This document shows positions 15,497-22,988 of a DNA stretch of 47,531 nucleotides, in pieces; position 1 is the first letter of the stretch; each line of letters begins with the position of its first letter. The position numbers and the translations under genes were made by a program. Below the pieces are notes generated by a model, which was not told the origin of the DNA, did no database searches, and was given only the letters and a program-made list of their open reading frames with translations. This DNA comes from a virus. Location of the stretch: positions 1 to 47,531 of IMG/VR virus record IMGVR_UViG_3300010430_000079; one strand, given 5' to 3'.

Positions 15497-15682
15497 CTAC
15501 TCTCCTTCCTCGACTGAATTGAATGCCTGCTTTTGAGACAGTGAATAATACTGTTTTCCGCACGGACACTTTACAGCGGGGCAATGGCTTCTGTGTTGCA
15601 TCCATGGTTGCGGAATCAGGGATGTGCAGAATCCAGATAAAGCATGAGTACAATCACATGCAGGTTTTCTTTCGTCACCCAC
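15497..15682 (-). CDS. Small Cys-rich protein
   Basis: A 61-aa protein starting at GTG behind GAAGGAGAATAGACC, almost the same initiation sequence as the next gene. Cysteines in ACDCTH, GFC, HC and KCPCGKQYY suggest a metal-binding fold. Function unknown. Confidence 0.45.
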   Translation of the reverse strand: MGDERKPACDCTHALSGFCTSLIPQPWMQHRSHCPAVKCPCGKQYYSLSQKQAFNSVEEGE

Positions 15683-15685
15683 GGT

Positions 15686-16027
15686 CTATTCTCCTTCCTG
15701 TGTATTAGCAGATAGATTGACACCTAAATGATCACATATTTTCTGGCCGTACTTTTCCAGGAATTCATCGTGCTGCCATTTTGCAATAGGGTCACACACT
15801 TCTGATAGTTTATGCCTAAAGAATTCCCTTTCGATCACTTTGGCCCTGTCTTCTTTTGTTCCGCGCACCTGCGACAACATAAACAGGTCAATTGCAATTC
15901 GCTTACAGCAGGTCTTTTCTCCGATCTGCGCCGTATATCTGATATGCAACGTTCTTCCATTTGCCACCCATGCCAGCGCCCTGAAGTGCGTATCGACAAT
16001 GCTGATTTCCGGTGTCGCATCACACAT
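15686..16027 (-). CDS. Hypothetical protein
   Basis: A 113-aa protein from ATG 16027, chosen for its GAAGGAG site and overlap with the upstream stop. Beta-rich first half (FRALAWVANGRTLHIRYTAQ) and helical second half (AKVIEREFFRHKLSEVCDPI). Not recognised. Confidence 0.5.
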   Translation of the reverse strand: MCDATPEISIVDTHFRALAWVANGRTLHIRYTAQIGEKTCCKRIAIDLFMLSQVRGTKEDRAKVIEREFFRHKLSEVCDPIAKWQHDEFLEKYGQKICDHLGVNLSANTQEGE

Positions 16028-16481
16028 CGTTTTCTCCTTCATTAGATTCATTAGCAGCACGGCAGGACTCGGGGTCCCAGTCGTTTTGTTCGAAGAATTC
16101 TTCCATCGGTTCAAGATCGCCGTTCTGGTGCCAGTTAGCGACAGACAGCCCCTGACCGTAGAACATTCCCCAGATCTCGTTGACGATCCTGTTCAGGTTA
16201 TCCCTCTCAGCCTTAACACGCTCCAGCTCATTCTGCATGGCGTATACTGCATTGACTTCGCCTTCACTGATGACGTAGGACATGATTGACTCTTGTAGGT
16301 TGTCGTCGAAATTCAGGCCACCTGAGAGCTTTCCTTTCAGGAACTCCAGCTCGGCCAACAACTCCAGCTTCTGCTCATAGATATCGTTTGCCGTATCCAT
16401 TGCGTGGCTGAAGTTTGTTTTCCATTGCTCCAGCTCTGCGGCAAGCTCGTCTCGCTCGGCCTTATCTTCTTCATATCCCAT
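16020..16481 (-). CDS. Coiled-coil hypothetical protein
   Basis: A 153-aa protein with two long helices (ERDELAAELEQWKTNFSHAM and NAVYAMQNELERVKAERDNL) and an acidic C-terminus. A cytosolic structural or adaptor protein is likely; no motif identifies it. Confidence 0.5.
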   Translation of the reverse strand: MGYEEDKAERDELAAELEQWKTNFSHAMDTANDIYEQKLELLAELEFLKGKLSGGLNFDDNLQESIMSYVISEGEVNAVYAMQNELERVKAERDNLNRIVNEIWGMFYGQGLSVANWHQNGDLEPMEEFFEQNDWDPESCRAANESNEGENDV

Positions 16482-16500
16482 TATACTGCATCTCCTTTGG

Positions 16501-16740
16501 TTATTGGCATTGGAAATTATTTGGCTGCTTTCGAAAACATAGGCGTAGTGGAATTGTCAGCCTCCACCCATGCTCAACACACAGTCCACTTACAGTTGTC
16601 TCTGTCTCCGTCAAGATGATCTTATCCACCTTGAACTCCCTGTATTGGTTTGGAAAATGCTCTCCATAGATAACCTCGCCGATGGTAAATGTGCTTCCGT
16701 CACCACCTTCAAACTTTAAATCAAAGTAATCATCATCCAT
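16501..16740 (-). CDS. Hypothetical protein
   Basis: A 79-aa beta-rich protein (GSTFTIGEVIYGEHFPN, KVDKIILTETETTVSGLC) ending in a basic RLCFRKQ tail. It begins on a TAATG overlap with the preceding gene. Unknown function. Confidence 0.5.
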   Translation of the reverse strand: MDDDYFDLKFEGGDGSTFTIGEVIYGEHFPNQYREFKVDKIILTETETTVSGLCVEHGWRLTIPLRLCFRKQPNNFQCQ

Positions 16741-16949
16741 TATACCTCCCTGTTCCTTTCTTCAATCATTGCGTCTGCGTGATTGTATGCCCACATTGCA
16801 ACATCATCGTAAGAGACACGCTCTCCGGGTTTGATTGACGCTAGGGTTCCAGTTAGCGCCGCCTTTGCGAACTCATCCCGCAGCCTCATGTATTCTTCTG
16901 ATTTCTTGACATTGTTCTCGTAAACAATTCTATCCATCTCGTCCATCAT
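16740..16949 (-). CDS. Conserved small phage protein
   Basis: A 69-aa protein of a type frequent in temperate phages: a helix, then FAKAALTGTLASIKPGERVS, then AMWAYNHADAMIEERN. The pattern FAxxALTGLLA...A..A...AD.M..ER is widespread. Its function is unknown. Coupled to the putative resolvase gene by ATGA. Confidence 0.6.
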   Translation of the reverse strand: MMDEMDRIVYENNVKKSEEYMRLRDEFAKAALTGTLASIKPGERVSYDDVAMWAYNHADAMIEERNREV

Positions 16950-17284
16950 GCTTCCTCCGCCATTATCAAAAACAACTTATTAGCCAGTGCCGGTAAGTAA
17001 TCGAGTGGCACGATTGCCAGCCAGTCCTTTCCGTTCTTCCGATGGCACACCAGCGGGATATCCTCTCCTGCGTCCTGTGTCGCCTGCTCAACCGCATCGT
17101 ACAGCCGCAACGACTCAACCCGCTTGCACTCGATGTGGACTCCCTGAAGCCCTACCACGTCGCGTCCGTCGATCCCATTGAACTGCTGGCCTCGCCTGCA
17201 CTCCACGCCGAATAATCGCGTCAGTTCTTTGGACAGCTCCCGCTCTCCTGCCTTACCCTTGTTTCTTGACCTCTTGCCGCTCAT
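16946..17284 (-). CDS. PD-(D/E)XK nuclease, putative Holliday-junction resolvase
   Basis: A 112-aa protein from ATG 17284 (ATGA overlap with the previous stop). Motifs: basic N-terminus SGKRSRNKGKAGERELSKEL, GIDGRDVVGLQGVHIECKR holding the D and ExK active site, and a helix YDAVEQATQDAG. This matches the small PDDEXK resolvase-like phage nucleases that replace RusA in some genomes. It would process branched DNA from recombination-dependent replication. Confidence 0.72.
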   Translation of the reverse strand: MSGKRSRNKGKAGERELSKELTRLFGVECRRGQQFNGIDGRDVVGLQGVHIECKRVESLRLYDAVEQATQDAGEDIPLVCHRKNGKDWLAIVPLDYLPALANKLFLIMAEEA

Positions 17285-17598
17285 TGGATTCCTACGTGGA
17301 GATGTTGTTCCCTTAAAGCCATTCGTGCCATTCTCAGCTTTTTGTCCCATTCATGGCGACGCCCGTATTCTTCTTTGCATACGTCCTCTAGATAGCACAT
17401 CGCAGAAACAGTGTCGTTCAGGTGGAACATTTCCGGCGGGTCGTGTTTCCAGATCGTCTCGTATCCTTCGATTCCCTCATACTCAACCTTCCAATAAAGC
17501 ACATGCTCATCTTGAATAGTCCCCTTGCATACGTCTCCGTTTTCGTCGATGATCCAAACTGGATCGCCATTCTCGATCTTTCGCCTCTCTCTATCCAC
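17281..17598 (-). CDS. Hypothetical protein
   Basis: A 105-aa protein: beta-rich first half with repeated short strands (DPVWIIDENGDVCKGTIQD), helical C-terminus. A small SH3-like barrel is possible. No function assigned. Confidence 0.5.
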   Translation of the reverse strand: MDRERRKIENGDPVWIIDENGDVCKGTIQDEHVLYWKVEYEGIEGYETIWKHDPPEMFHLNDTVSAMCYLEDVCKEEYGRRHEWDKKLRMARMALREQHLHVGIQ

Positions 17599-17620
17599 TG
17601 GTTATGCCCTCCGTGTTGGG

Positions 17621-18040
17621 TTAGATTGATTCTCTGTACAGATTAAGGATGAATTCCGTTTCTTTTACATCTACTCCGATAATCGCAAGTTGACTACAGT
17701 CTCCATAAGAAGAGAGCCAGAGCGGAGTATCTTTTCCCATTTTGTACTGACCTCCTTTGTAACCCTCGTACTCTTTGCCAAGTGCTTCTGTGCATATTTT
17801 GATAAATTGACAAACTGTTACAGGGTTTCCGTGCGGTTCGAATGCAAGGTCATCATAGTAACCTCTGTAGCTTCCTAGTGATCCAGGAATACATCCATTC
17901 TCACATCTGACTGGTAAGTCTTGATCTGCAATCGCCAATTCGCTTATCAGTTTTCCAAGCGTCAGATGGAACGCCTCTCTCTGCTTTCTCCAGTGCTCAG
18001 CCATTCTGTCAACCAACCTTAGTATCTGGTCATCATCCAT
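17621..18040 (-). CDS. Conserved phage hypothetical protein (SYRGYY/GYKGG family)
   Basis: A 139-aa protein belonging to a type seen across many phages: LTLGKLISELAIADQDLPV, then GSYRGYYDDLAFEP, VTVCQFIKICTEALG, YKGGQYKMGKDTPLW and a final AIIGV strand. Its function is not established. Recognition rests on the series of motifs. Confidence 0.65.
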   Translation of the reverse strand: MDDDQILRLVDRMAEHWRKQREAFHLTLGKLISELAIADQDLPVRCENGCIPGSLGSYRGYYDDLAFEPHGNPVTVCQFIKICTEALGKEYEGYKGGQYKMGKDTPLWLSSYGDCSQLAIIGVDVKETEFILNLYRESI

Positions 18041-18062
18041 TCCCTACTCCTCCGGTAAAGTG

Positions 18063-18548
18063 TTAAACAAACTCAATCATTTCAAAACACATCTCCCACC
18101 AGTCACTTCCCTTTTCGAACTCGTCACGCTTGCGACTTAGCCAGGCTATAGGACATTGCCCGGCGGCTTCGCGTAGTTCGTCGAGGTTGAACTCACCCGC
18201 GTGTGGGTTCCACTCCTGGTCGTACAAGTCACACCATTTCCGTTTCTTCTGCCACTTGGCATACATGCTGGCAATGGTCAGCTCTATCGGGTTCTGGTCA
18301 TGTCCCCAGTTTCGATGAATGATGGAATCAATGATGATTACATTACTCAGGGAGTCGATCTTGTGGCGAGAACGGTGCCAGATATGATGCAACTCCAGTT
18401 TTCGATACTGTGGGTATGGTCTTAGTCGCTCAACTTTCTTGCGTGCTTTCTCTGGAAGCATTGAACCGATCTCACACTTGTGACCGTACTTTTCCCAATA
18501 CTCCGCTATCAGCTCAGCGTCTCTGTACTTACTTAGGCTGGTTGTCAT
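18063..18548 (-). CDS. Putative HNH-family nuclease
   Basis: A 161-aa protein; ATG 18548 follows AGGAG. The core LELHHIWHRSRHKIDSLSN followed by VIIIDSIIHRNWGHD gives His-His...Asn...His in HNH order, although no zinc Cys pairs flank it. The helical C-terminus is of unknown role. It could be a free-standing endonuclease acting in recombination or host DNA breakdown. Confidence 0.5.
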   Translation of the reverse strand: MTTSLSKYRDAELIAEYWEKYGHKCEIGSMLPEKARKKVERLRPYPQYRKLELHHIWHRSRHKIDSLSNVIIIDSIIHRNWGHDQNPIELTIASMYAKWQKKRKWCDLYDQEWNPHAGEFNLDELREAAGQCPIAWLSRKRDEFEKGSDWWEMCFEMIEFV

Positions 18549-18699
18549 TGGATTGAACAACTCCTGTTTCTACGACTTCCGTGTCCGGTTCATCCTTGAG
18601 CCTTTCGAGAAACGAAATTAACGGCTCCCAGGTCACATCTGATTGCATCTCTGAAATACGGTCGTCGAAATCGTCGCCGCTATATAGCTCCTCACTCAT
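18529..18699 (-). CDS. 56-aa acidic protein
   Basis: ATG 18699 is preceded by AAGGAG at 7 nt. The frame encodes a 56-aa acidic protein (SEEL-YSGDDFDDR, WEPLISFLERLKDEPD) and overlaps both neighbours by 8-20 bp, which supports it as a real coupled gene. Function unknown. Confidence 0.55.
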   Translation of the reverse strand: MSEELYSGDDFDDRISEMQSDVTWEPLISFLERLKDEPDTEVVETGVVQSNDNQPK

Positions 18700-19096
18700 C
18701 GCTGCTCTCCTTTACTGGTTGGGTGGATGGGATTTCTATAAAATAATCTGGAATATCAATCTCTTTCCTCTTTAAGAACTCGATGATATCCTCTCTTGTC
18801 GCGTACCTGATTCTAGACTTTTCGTGTATCTTGTTTGGTATCTGCTCAGTCTGGAACCACCCAGCAATCAGGTTAGATCTAAGATTCAGAATCTTTGAGA
18901 GGTCAAAGGCTGAGTATCCGGGAATGGTATATTCGGAGTCAGTGTGACCATTCCTATCCTGTGCTATGCCATCAATCTCAGTAGCCCATGAGCGAATCCA
19001 GAGTTCGTCTTCATCACTCAGACTTTTACGATTCTTCCAGAGCATCTCCCTGAGTTCCTTGGCCAGAACATTGAGCTTTTGCCTCCAGTGCTCCAT
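18692..19096 (-). CDS. Protein with a C-terminal excisionase-like HTH
   Basis: A 134-aa protein; start ATG 19096 behind AAGGAGTAATAGACAG. An N-terminal helical region (RQKLNVLAKELREMLWKNRK) is followed by YSAFDLSKILNLRSNLIAGW and a wing ending RYATREDIIEFLKRKEI. This is the layout of MerR/excisionase-type winged helices. It may be a DNA-binding regulator within the early operon. Confidence 0.5.
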   Translation of the reverse strand: MEHWRQKLNVLAKELREMLWKNRKSLSDEDELWIRSWATEIDGIAQDRNGHTDSEYTIPGYSAFDLSKILNLRSNLIAGWFQTEQIPNKIHEKSRIRYATREDIIEFLKRKEIDIPDYFIEIPSTQPVKESSDE

Positions 19097-19131
19097 CTGT
19101 CTATTACTCCTTACTGATTGGGTGTGGTGGG

Positions 19132-19734
19132 CTAGAAAGGGACTTCTGGCGGCCAGATACGATCCCGGACTTTGCCAATCTTCCATTTGATGTTTCGTCT
19201 CAGGTTTCGAAAGAAGTTGTAAACTTTCGCCAATATCTTTTGTGTTCGCAGCAGTGGATAACAGCCAGGATTCACATAAAAACTACCACGGAACTGTCCG
19301 AAGAACTGACGCCATTCGCCAGCCAGCAGGTAAAGCCATAGTTCAGCCTCACTTGACCATAGGCCATAATCCTGATGTTCAATACGCCCAGTTATCGTCA
19401 CACTTTCAGGGTCCTCTGGTGGAATCGATGTACTTCCCTCTGGGATAAAGAAATGGAATCCGCAGAACTCGAACTTCATCAGTCTATGGTAGATAGTCTG
19501 GAATACTCCTGTTCCGCAGCATCTTGTGCATTGTTCACCTTCGCAGCCACCATATTCGTGCCACATGTAGTCCCATTCACCCCAACATGGCTTTTCAATC
19601 TTCTGTAGCGTGTCCCCTTTGTAGGTTCCGTACTTCAACAGCAGACGCTTCTTCAACTCGTAAAAACGGTCACCGTCACTCGGACATGAATTTGCGTAGT
19701 GAAGAAGCTTGGCAAGAATTCTCTTTCGCATCAC
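19132..19734 (-). CDS. Hypothetical protein with a Cys-rich knuckle
   Basis: A 200-aa protein. A DnaJ-like Cys cluster (CEGEQCTRCCGTGVF) at about residues 64-78 suggests a zinc site; the rest is aromatic-rich (FEFCGFHFFIPEG, LWLYLLAGEWRQFFGQF). The C-terminus is very basic. Starts at GTG 19734 or ATG 19731. Function unknown. Confidence 0.5.
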   Translation of the reverse strand: MMRKRILAKLLHYANSCPSDGDRFYELKKRLLLKYGTYKGDTLQKIEKPCWGEWDYMWHEYGGCEGEQCTRCCGTGVFQTIYHRLMKFEFCGFHFFIPEGSTSIPPEDPESVTITGRIEHQDYGLWSSEAELWLYLLAGEWRQFFGQFRGSFYVNPGCYPLLRTQKILAKVYNFFRNLRRNIKWKIGKVRDRIWPPEVPF

Positions 19735-19742
19735 TATCTCTC

Positions 19743-20174
19743 CTAAAAAGGTACGTCGTCATCTGGTCCGCTGCCGCCTTCCGGCTTGTCGTAGAACTTC
19801 TCAGCCTCTGTGCGTGTGTCCTGACCGCCTTCGCCATCCTTCTTTCCGAGCATTGTCATATTTTCCCCTACCACCTTGAGCTTTGACCGCTTCTGTCCGC
19901 TCTCATTGTCATCCCACTGGTCAAGCTGGAGACGGCCTTCAATCAGAACGCTACGCCCCTTGGTCAAATACTCGTTTGCCACCTCTGCGGTACGGCCCCA
20001 GAGCGTGACATCCACGAACGTTGTTTCCTCTTTGCGGCTATTGCTGTTCTTGTCGAACCATGAGCGGTTGACAGCCAGACCGATTTCACCAACGCTCGCG
20101 CCGCCTGGTGTCGTTCGCAGATCAGGATCTCGCGTCAGGTTGCCCACTAGAATTACCTTGTTAAAACTCGCCAT
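19743..20174 (-). CDS. ssb: Single-stranded DNA-binding protein
   Basis: A 143-aa SSB with the OB-fold hallmarks FNKVILVGNLTRDPDLRTT, the WGRTAEVANEYLTKG helix and VLIEGRLQLDQW. The acidic tail ends in DDDVPF, the tip that binds helicases and recombination enzymes. It is coupled by TAATG to the gene before it and belongs to the recombination/replication cluster. Confidence 0.95.
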   Translation of the reverse strand: MASFNKVILVGNLTRDPDLRTTPGGASVGEIGLAVNRSWFDKNSNSRKEETTFVDVTLWGRTAEVANEYLTKGRSVLIEGRLQLDQWDDNESGQKRSKLKVVGENMTMLGKKDGEGGQDTRTEAEKFYDKPEGGSGPDDDVPF

Positions 20175-20545
20175 TACTCTGCATCTCCTCTCAGTTGAAT
20201 AAGTTGGTCAATACACCGCATACGCTCTTCTCTGTCCTTTGTGGTGTATCCTTTCATTAGTAGCATCGCCAATCGTGAATCTTCCCGGTGTGCCTTTACT
20301 CGCTCCTCGATAGCTTGGATTGCCTTAATATCTGTTCGACAGCCCAATGATTCCATGAGTGAAGGTACGCGCCGGACATCAGCTCCGTTGACTTCTCCCT
20401 TCGCGTGCTGTTCCATCTCTTGGATGCAAGCAGCAATCTTTTCGTTTGTGATGTTCGAGCTTTTCACCCGGTCGCGGATTCCTCCACAGTCGAGCAGGTA
20501 GGCACCGAACAGCGCCCATTCGAGCTTTTCAATATCCGTGTTCAT
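20174..20545 (-). CDS. Hypothetical helical protein, possibly DnaB-N-like
   Basis: A 123-aa all-helical protein just upstream of ssb. The opening EKLEWALFGAYLLDCGGIRD recalls the start of the DnaB helicase N-terminal domain, which binds primase, but no helicase domain follows. It could be a helicase-loading or primase-interacting factor; the similarity is short and uncertain. Confidence 0.45.
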   Translation of the reverse strand: MNTDIEKLEWALFGAYLLDCGGIRDRVKSSNITNEKIAACIQEMEQHAKGEVNGADVRRVPSLMESLGCRTDIKAIQAIEERVKAHREDSRLAMLLMKGYTTKDREERMRCIDQLIQLRGDAE

Positions 20546-20557
20546 CGTTCTTCCTTG

Positions 20558-20713
20558 TCAGTCGATACAAGTTGTCCTAATCCCGCGTTTATTTACAGAC
20601 GCCGCAACAGCCCGCACCTTGCGAACCCACTCCCGAAGAAGCTCCTCACGTCTCAATCAGTCCATTGCACCCGCCCCGGCATAGTCACGCCGGTATTCAT
20701 GTTTTTCACACAT
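20558..20713 (-). other. Short open frame interrupted by one TGA
   Basis: An 18-codon frame (ATG 20713, MCEKHEYRRDYAG...) ends at TGA and is followed at once, in the same frame, by 32 codons from TTG (LRREELLREWVRKVRAVAAS). This may be two micro-ORFs, a decayed gene, or nothing. Ribosome-binding sites are poor. The rest of 20546-20814 holds no gene. Confidence 0.2.
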
Positions 20714-20738
20714 ACGGCTTTGGGTGTCTGATTTGTTC

Positions 20739-20777
20739 GTGTGATCTTTTACGCCTCAGCGTTTCCGGTAATCACAC
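20739..20777. promoter_or_regulatory. Nested inverted repeat
   Basis: GTGTGAT (20739) pairs with ATCACAC (20771), with an inner ACGC/GCGT pair. It lies in the 269-bp gap between the helicase and the gene upstream of ssb. No T-run. It may be an operator or an RNA structure. Confidence 0.4.
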
Positions 20778-20814
20778 CGTTTAACCGGGTGCCAACCTGG
20801 GCTATGTTGTTGTG

Positions 20815-22347
20815 TTACCTTCCGATCAGATCGGTTGGTGGTACATCCTTAACTTTCCGTTTCCAGTCGAAGTCATCCTTCGGCATGTATGGCATATCCT
20901 TTGGCGGCCAATATCCGTGCTCGCGTTTGAATAATCCTTGAGCCTGACTGAATGTCATGTTGCTCTTCTTCATCCGGTAATACATGCTCGTCCAGAGCTT
21001 CTCTGTGTTGGTCCGGTTCTCCCGGTGTTTCTTCCGCAGGATCTTGCCGGTCTGCTCTTTGAGGTCGCCGTTCTCTTGTACGACCATCCGCACAGACTTT
21101 GCGTGCTGGTGGCCACATGAGACACACTGAGGGCCTTTCATGCGGACTGCACCGCACGCCGGACATACGATTGGTTCGGGCTCCTTGCCCTCTGCCATGC
21201 GTTCCAGGCGTGTGTTAGAGATAACCGTGTCGCTGAGTTTCCATTCCTGCTGCCAGAATCGGTCCATGTTCGGTGAACCATGCCGCCAGAAATTGCCGCC
21301 GTGGTCCTGTATGATTACGTGGTCGTATCCTAGGTAATATCGAAGCACGCGCCCGACCGTCTGTAAATAGCTCAGAAGTGACCCAATCGGCGTAGCCAGA
21401 ATGCAGTGGTACAACTCTGGAATGTCGATCCCTTCCCGCAAAACGAAACGATTGCAGATTACGTCAATGCGTCCCGCTCGCAGATCCTTGACAACCTGCT
21501 GCCGCTTGTCCGGTGATGATGGGTATTCCTCGCCATCCTGATACACGTTGTTACCGTCGATGTGTGCGGCCCTGATTCCTGCTTCCTCAAGTTGATCGAC
21601 GAACCACATGGATTCTTTAACACCTGGTGCGAACAGTATCGTCGGCTTTCGATCCGGGTTAAGCCGGTTGTAATAATCCACCACTCGCCCGATGATGGTC
21701 TGTGTCCATACCTTGTAGGTCTGCTCGCCAATCTGGAACTCGCCTGTTTTGTTTCGTTTTACCTTCCGCAGGTCCGGTTCATCAGGTGCGTATACCTTGC
21801 AGGGCAGGTGTGCGCCGCACTTCCGAAGTTCGCTATTCACGCCCGCAATAATCAGCTTGTCGTACAGGTGTGATATTCCTAAAGGTGTCGCAGTCAGACC
21901 GATGTTGACCGCTCCCGCGTCTCCATGATGTTTGAATATCTTCTCGGCGGTCGCTGCCTTCTGCATGTGGGCTTCATCCCACAGCACCAGCTTGGCATGA
22001 TGCAGGTTACGTGTCTTCCTCTGAAAAACTCTTGAACGCTCTGTCGGCACGCTGGCAATCTGAATCTTGGCGTCCAGGTTCTCATGCTCCCACATCTCCG
22101 AAGCCCTGACGCCGTACTCGATTCCGTAATCGTCCATTGACTTCATCAACTGTTCAATCAGCATGTTACGGGTCGCGTACAGCACAACAGGCCAGTCGTG
22201 CCGCTGGGCATAGTCGATCATTTCAAACATACACCGCGACTTCCCGCCGCCTGTCGGACTGGTGAAGCACAACCGCTTCTCGCCCGATTCAATCGCGCGG
22301 AACGTCGCTTTCAGTCCTCGCTGCTGGTGTGGCCAGAGGGCGCTCAT
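20815..22347 (-). CDS. SF2 DNA helicase with C-terminal zinc ribbon
   Basis: A 510-aa helicase of the UvrB/SSL2-type SF2 group; ATG 22347 overlaps the previous stop. Motifs: Q-like LWPHQQRGLKA, Walker A SPTGGGKS (30-37), DEAH (123-126), motif III GLTATPL, motif IV ILFAPG, motif VI QTVGRVLR. A zinc ribbon (CPACG...CVSCGH) follows at about residue 395. It probably drives recombination-dependent replication together with exonuclease, annealing protein and SSB. Confidence 0.92.
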   Translation of the reverse strand: MSALWPHQQRGLKATFRAIESGEKRLCFTSPTGGGKSRCMFEMIDYAQRHDWPVVLYATRNMLIEQLMKSMDDYGIEYGVRASEMWEHENLDAKIQIASVPTERSRVFQRKTRNLHHAKLVLWDEAHMQKAATAEKIFKHHGDAGAVNIGLTATPLGISHLYDKLIIAGVNSELRKCGAHLPCKVYAPDEPDLRKVKRNKTGEFQIGEQTYKVWTQTIIGRVVDYYNRLNPDRKPTILFAPGVKESMWFVDQLEEAGIRAAHIDGNNVYQDGEEYPSSPDKRQQVVKDLRAGRIDVICNRFVLREGIDIPELYHCILATPIGSLLSYLQTVGRVLRYYLGYDHVIIQDHGGNFWRHGSPNMDRFWQQEWKLSDTVISNTRLERMAEGKEPEPIVCPACGAVRMKGPQCVSCGHQHAKSVRMVVQENGDLKEQTGKILRKKHRENRTNTEKLWTSMYYRMKKSNMTFSQAQGLFKREHGYWPPKDMPYMPKDDFDWKRKVKDVPPTDLIGR

Positions 22348-22988
22348 TCGCTGGCCCTCCATTCGTCGTATTTGGCAGATAGTTGCTTGAGTAGAGACAT
22401 GCACTCATCGCGATATCCTGTTCCCCCCCTCTTGTCGTGAAGCCTGTCTAATGCCCTTGCAAGCCCTCCAATCTGGACAGACAATGAGTTCTCAGTTCTC
22501 TTTTTATCGCTATACCGATATTCATCAGGAAGCCTCTTTGCAACACGACCAACCGACGCTGTTAATAGATCTGCTCTAATTTGATAAGCTTTTTCATGCT
22601 CTCCTCGATCAACCAGATCATCTATAGCATAAATAATCTTAACTCCATCAGCAGCAGTCTGGCGATGTATTCCTGCCCCTCTTAAAGCATTTTCCCTGGC
22701 TGAGAATTTACCATCTCCGTCACAAACAACACCATGTAGCATGTCTCTAAGTTTAATATATTTTCTGATCCTTGATTCTGTCGTATCATATCCTTCAGCT
22801 ATTGCCTCTCTCACTAATCTGCATAGTATTTCATCATACTCGTTTCTTGCATCTTCTATTGTTTTAAAGCTCCTGTTGTGATTCTTACCTGTGGACAGTT
22901 CTCTCCACATTACTCTATAAGTGTTCCTTTTCTTTGCGTATGAAATACAGATACTCACCTTGACTGGTTTTTTTTGGCTATTGCCCAT
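22344..22988 (-). CDS. ParB-related protein with an AP2/Arm-like N-terminus
   Basis: A 214-aa protein. Residues 10-60 (VSICISYAKKRNTYRVMWRE, NRSFKTIEDARNEYDEIL) resemble the AP2/Arm-type DNA-binding domain of phage integrases. Residues 96-153 align with residues 139-198 of the adjacent ParB-like protein (e.g. IDDLVDRGEHEKAYQIRADL against IDELEEAGAVEEAAELRETL). The C-terminus (ALDRLHDKRGG...CMSLLKQL...EWRA) matches the ParB-like C-terminus as well. It thus looks like a paralogue with a swapped N-terminal domain. Its codons are visibly more AT-rich than the neighbours. A partition or replication-regulator role is inferred. Confidence 0.65.
   Translation of the reverse strand: MGNSQKKPVKVSICISYAKKRNTYRVMWRELSTGKNHNRSFKTIEDARNEYDEILCRLVREAIAEGYDTTESRIRKYIKLRDMLHGVVCDGDGKFSARENALRGAGIHRQTAADGVKIIYAIDDLVDRGEHEKAYQIRADLLTASVGRVAKRLPDEYRYSDKKRTENSLSVQIGGLARALDRLHDKRGGTGYRDECMSLLKQLSAKYDEWRASE

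Noticed and set aside
15465-15653. Alternative frame overlapping two small Cys-rich genes
   Set aside because: It lacks a ribosome-binding site, whereas the two frames kept have near-identical strong ones.
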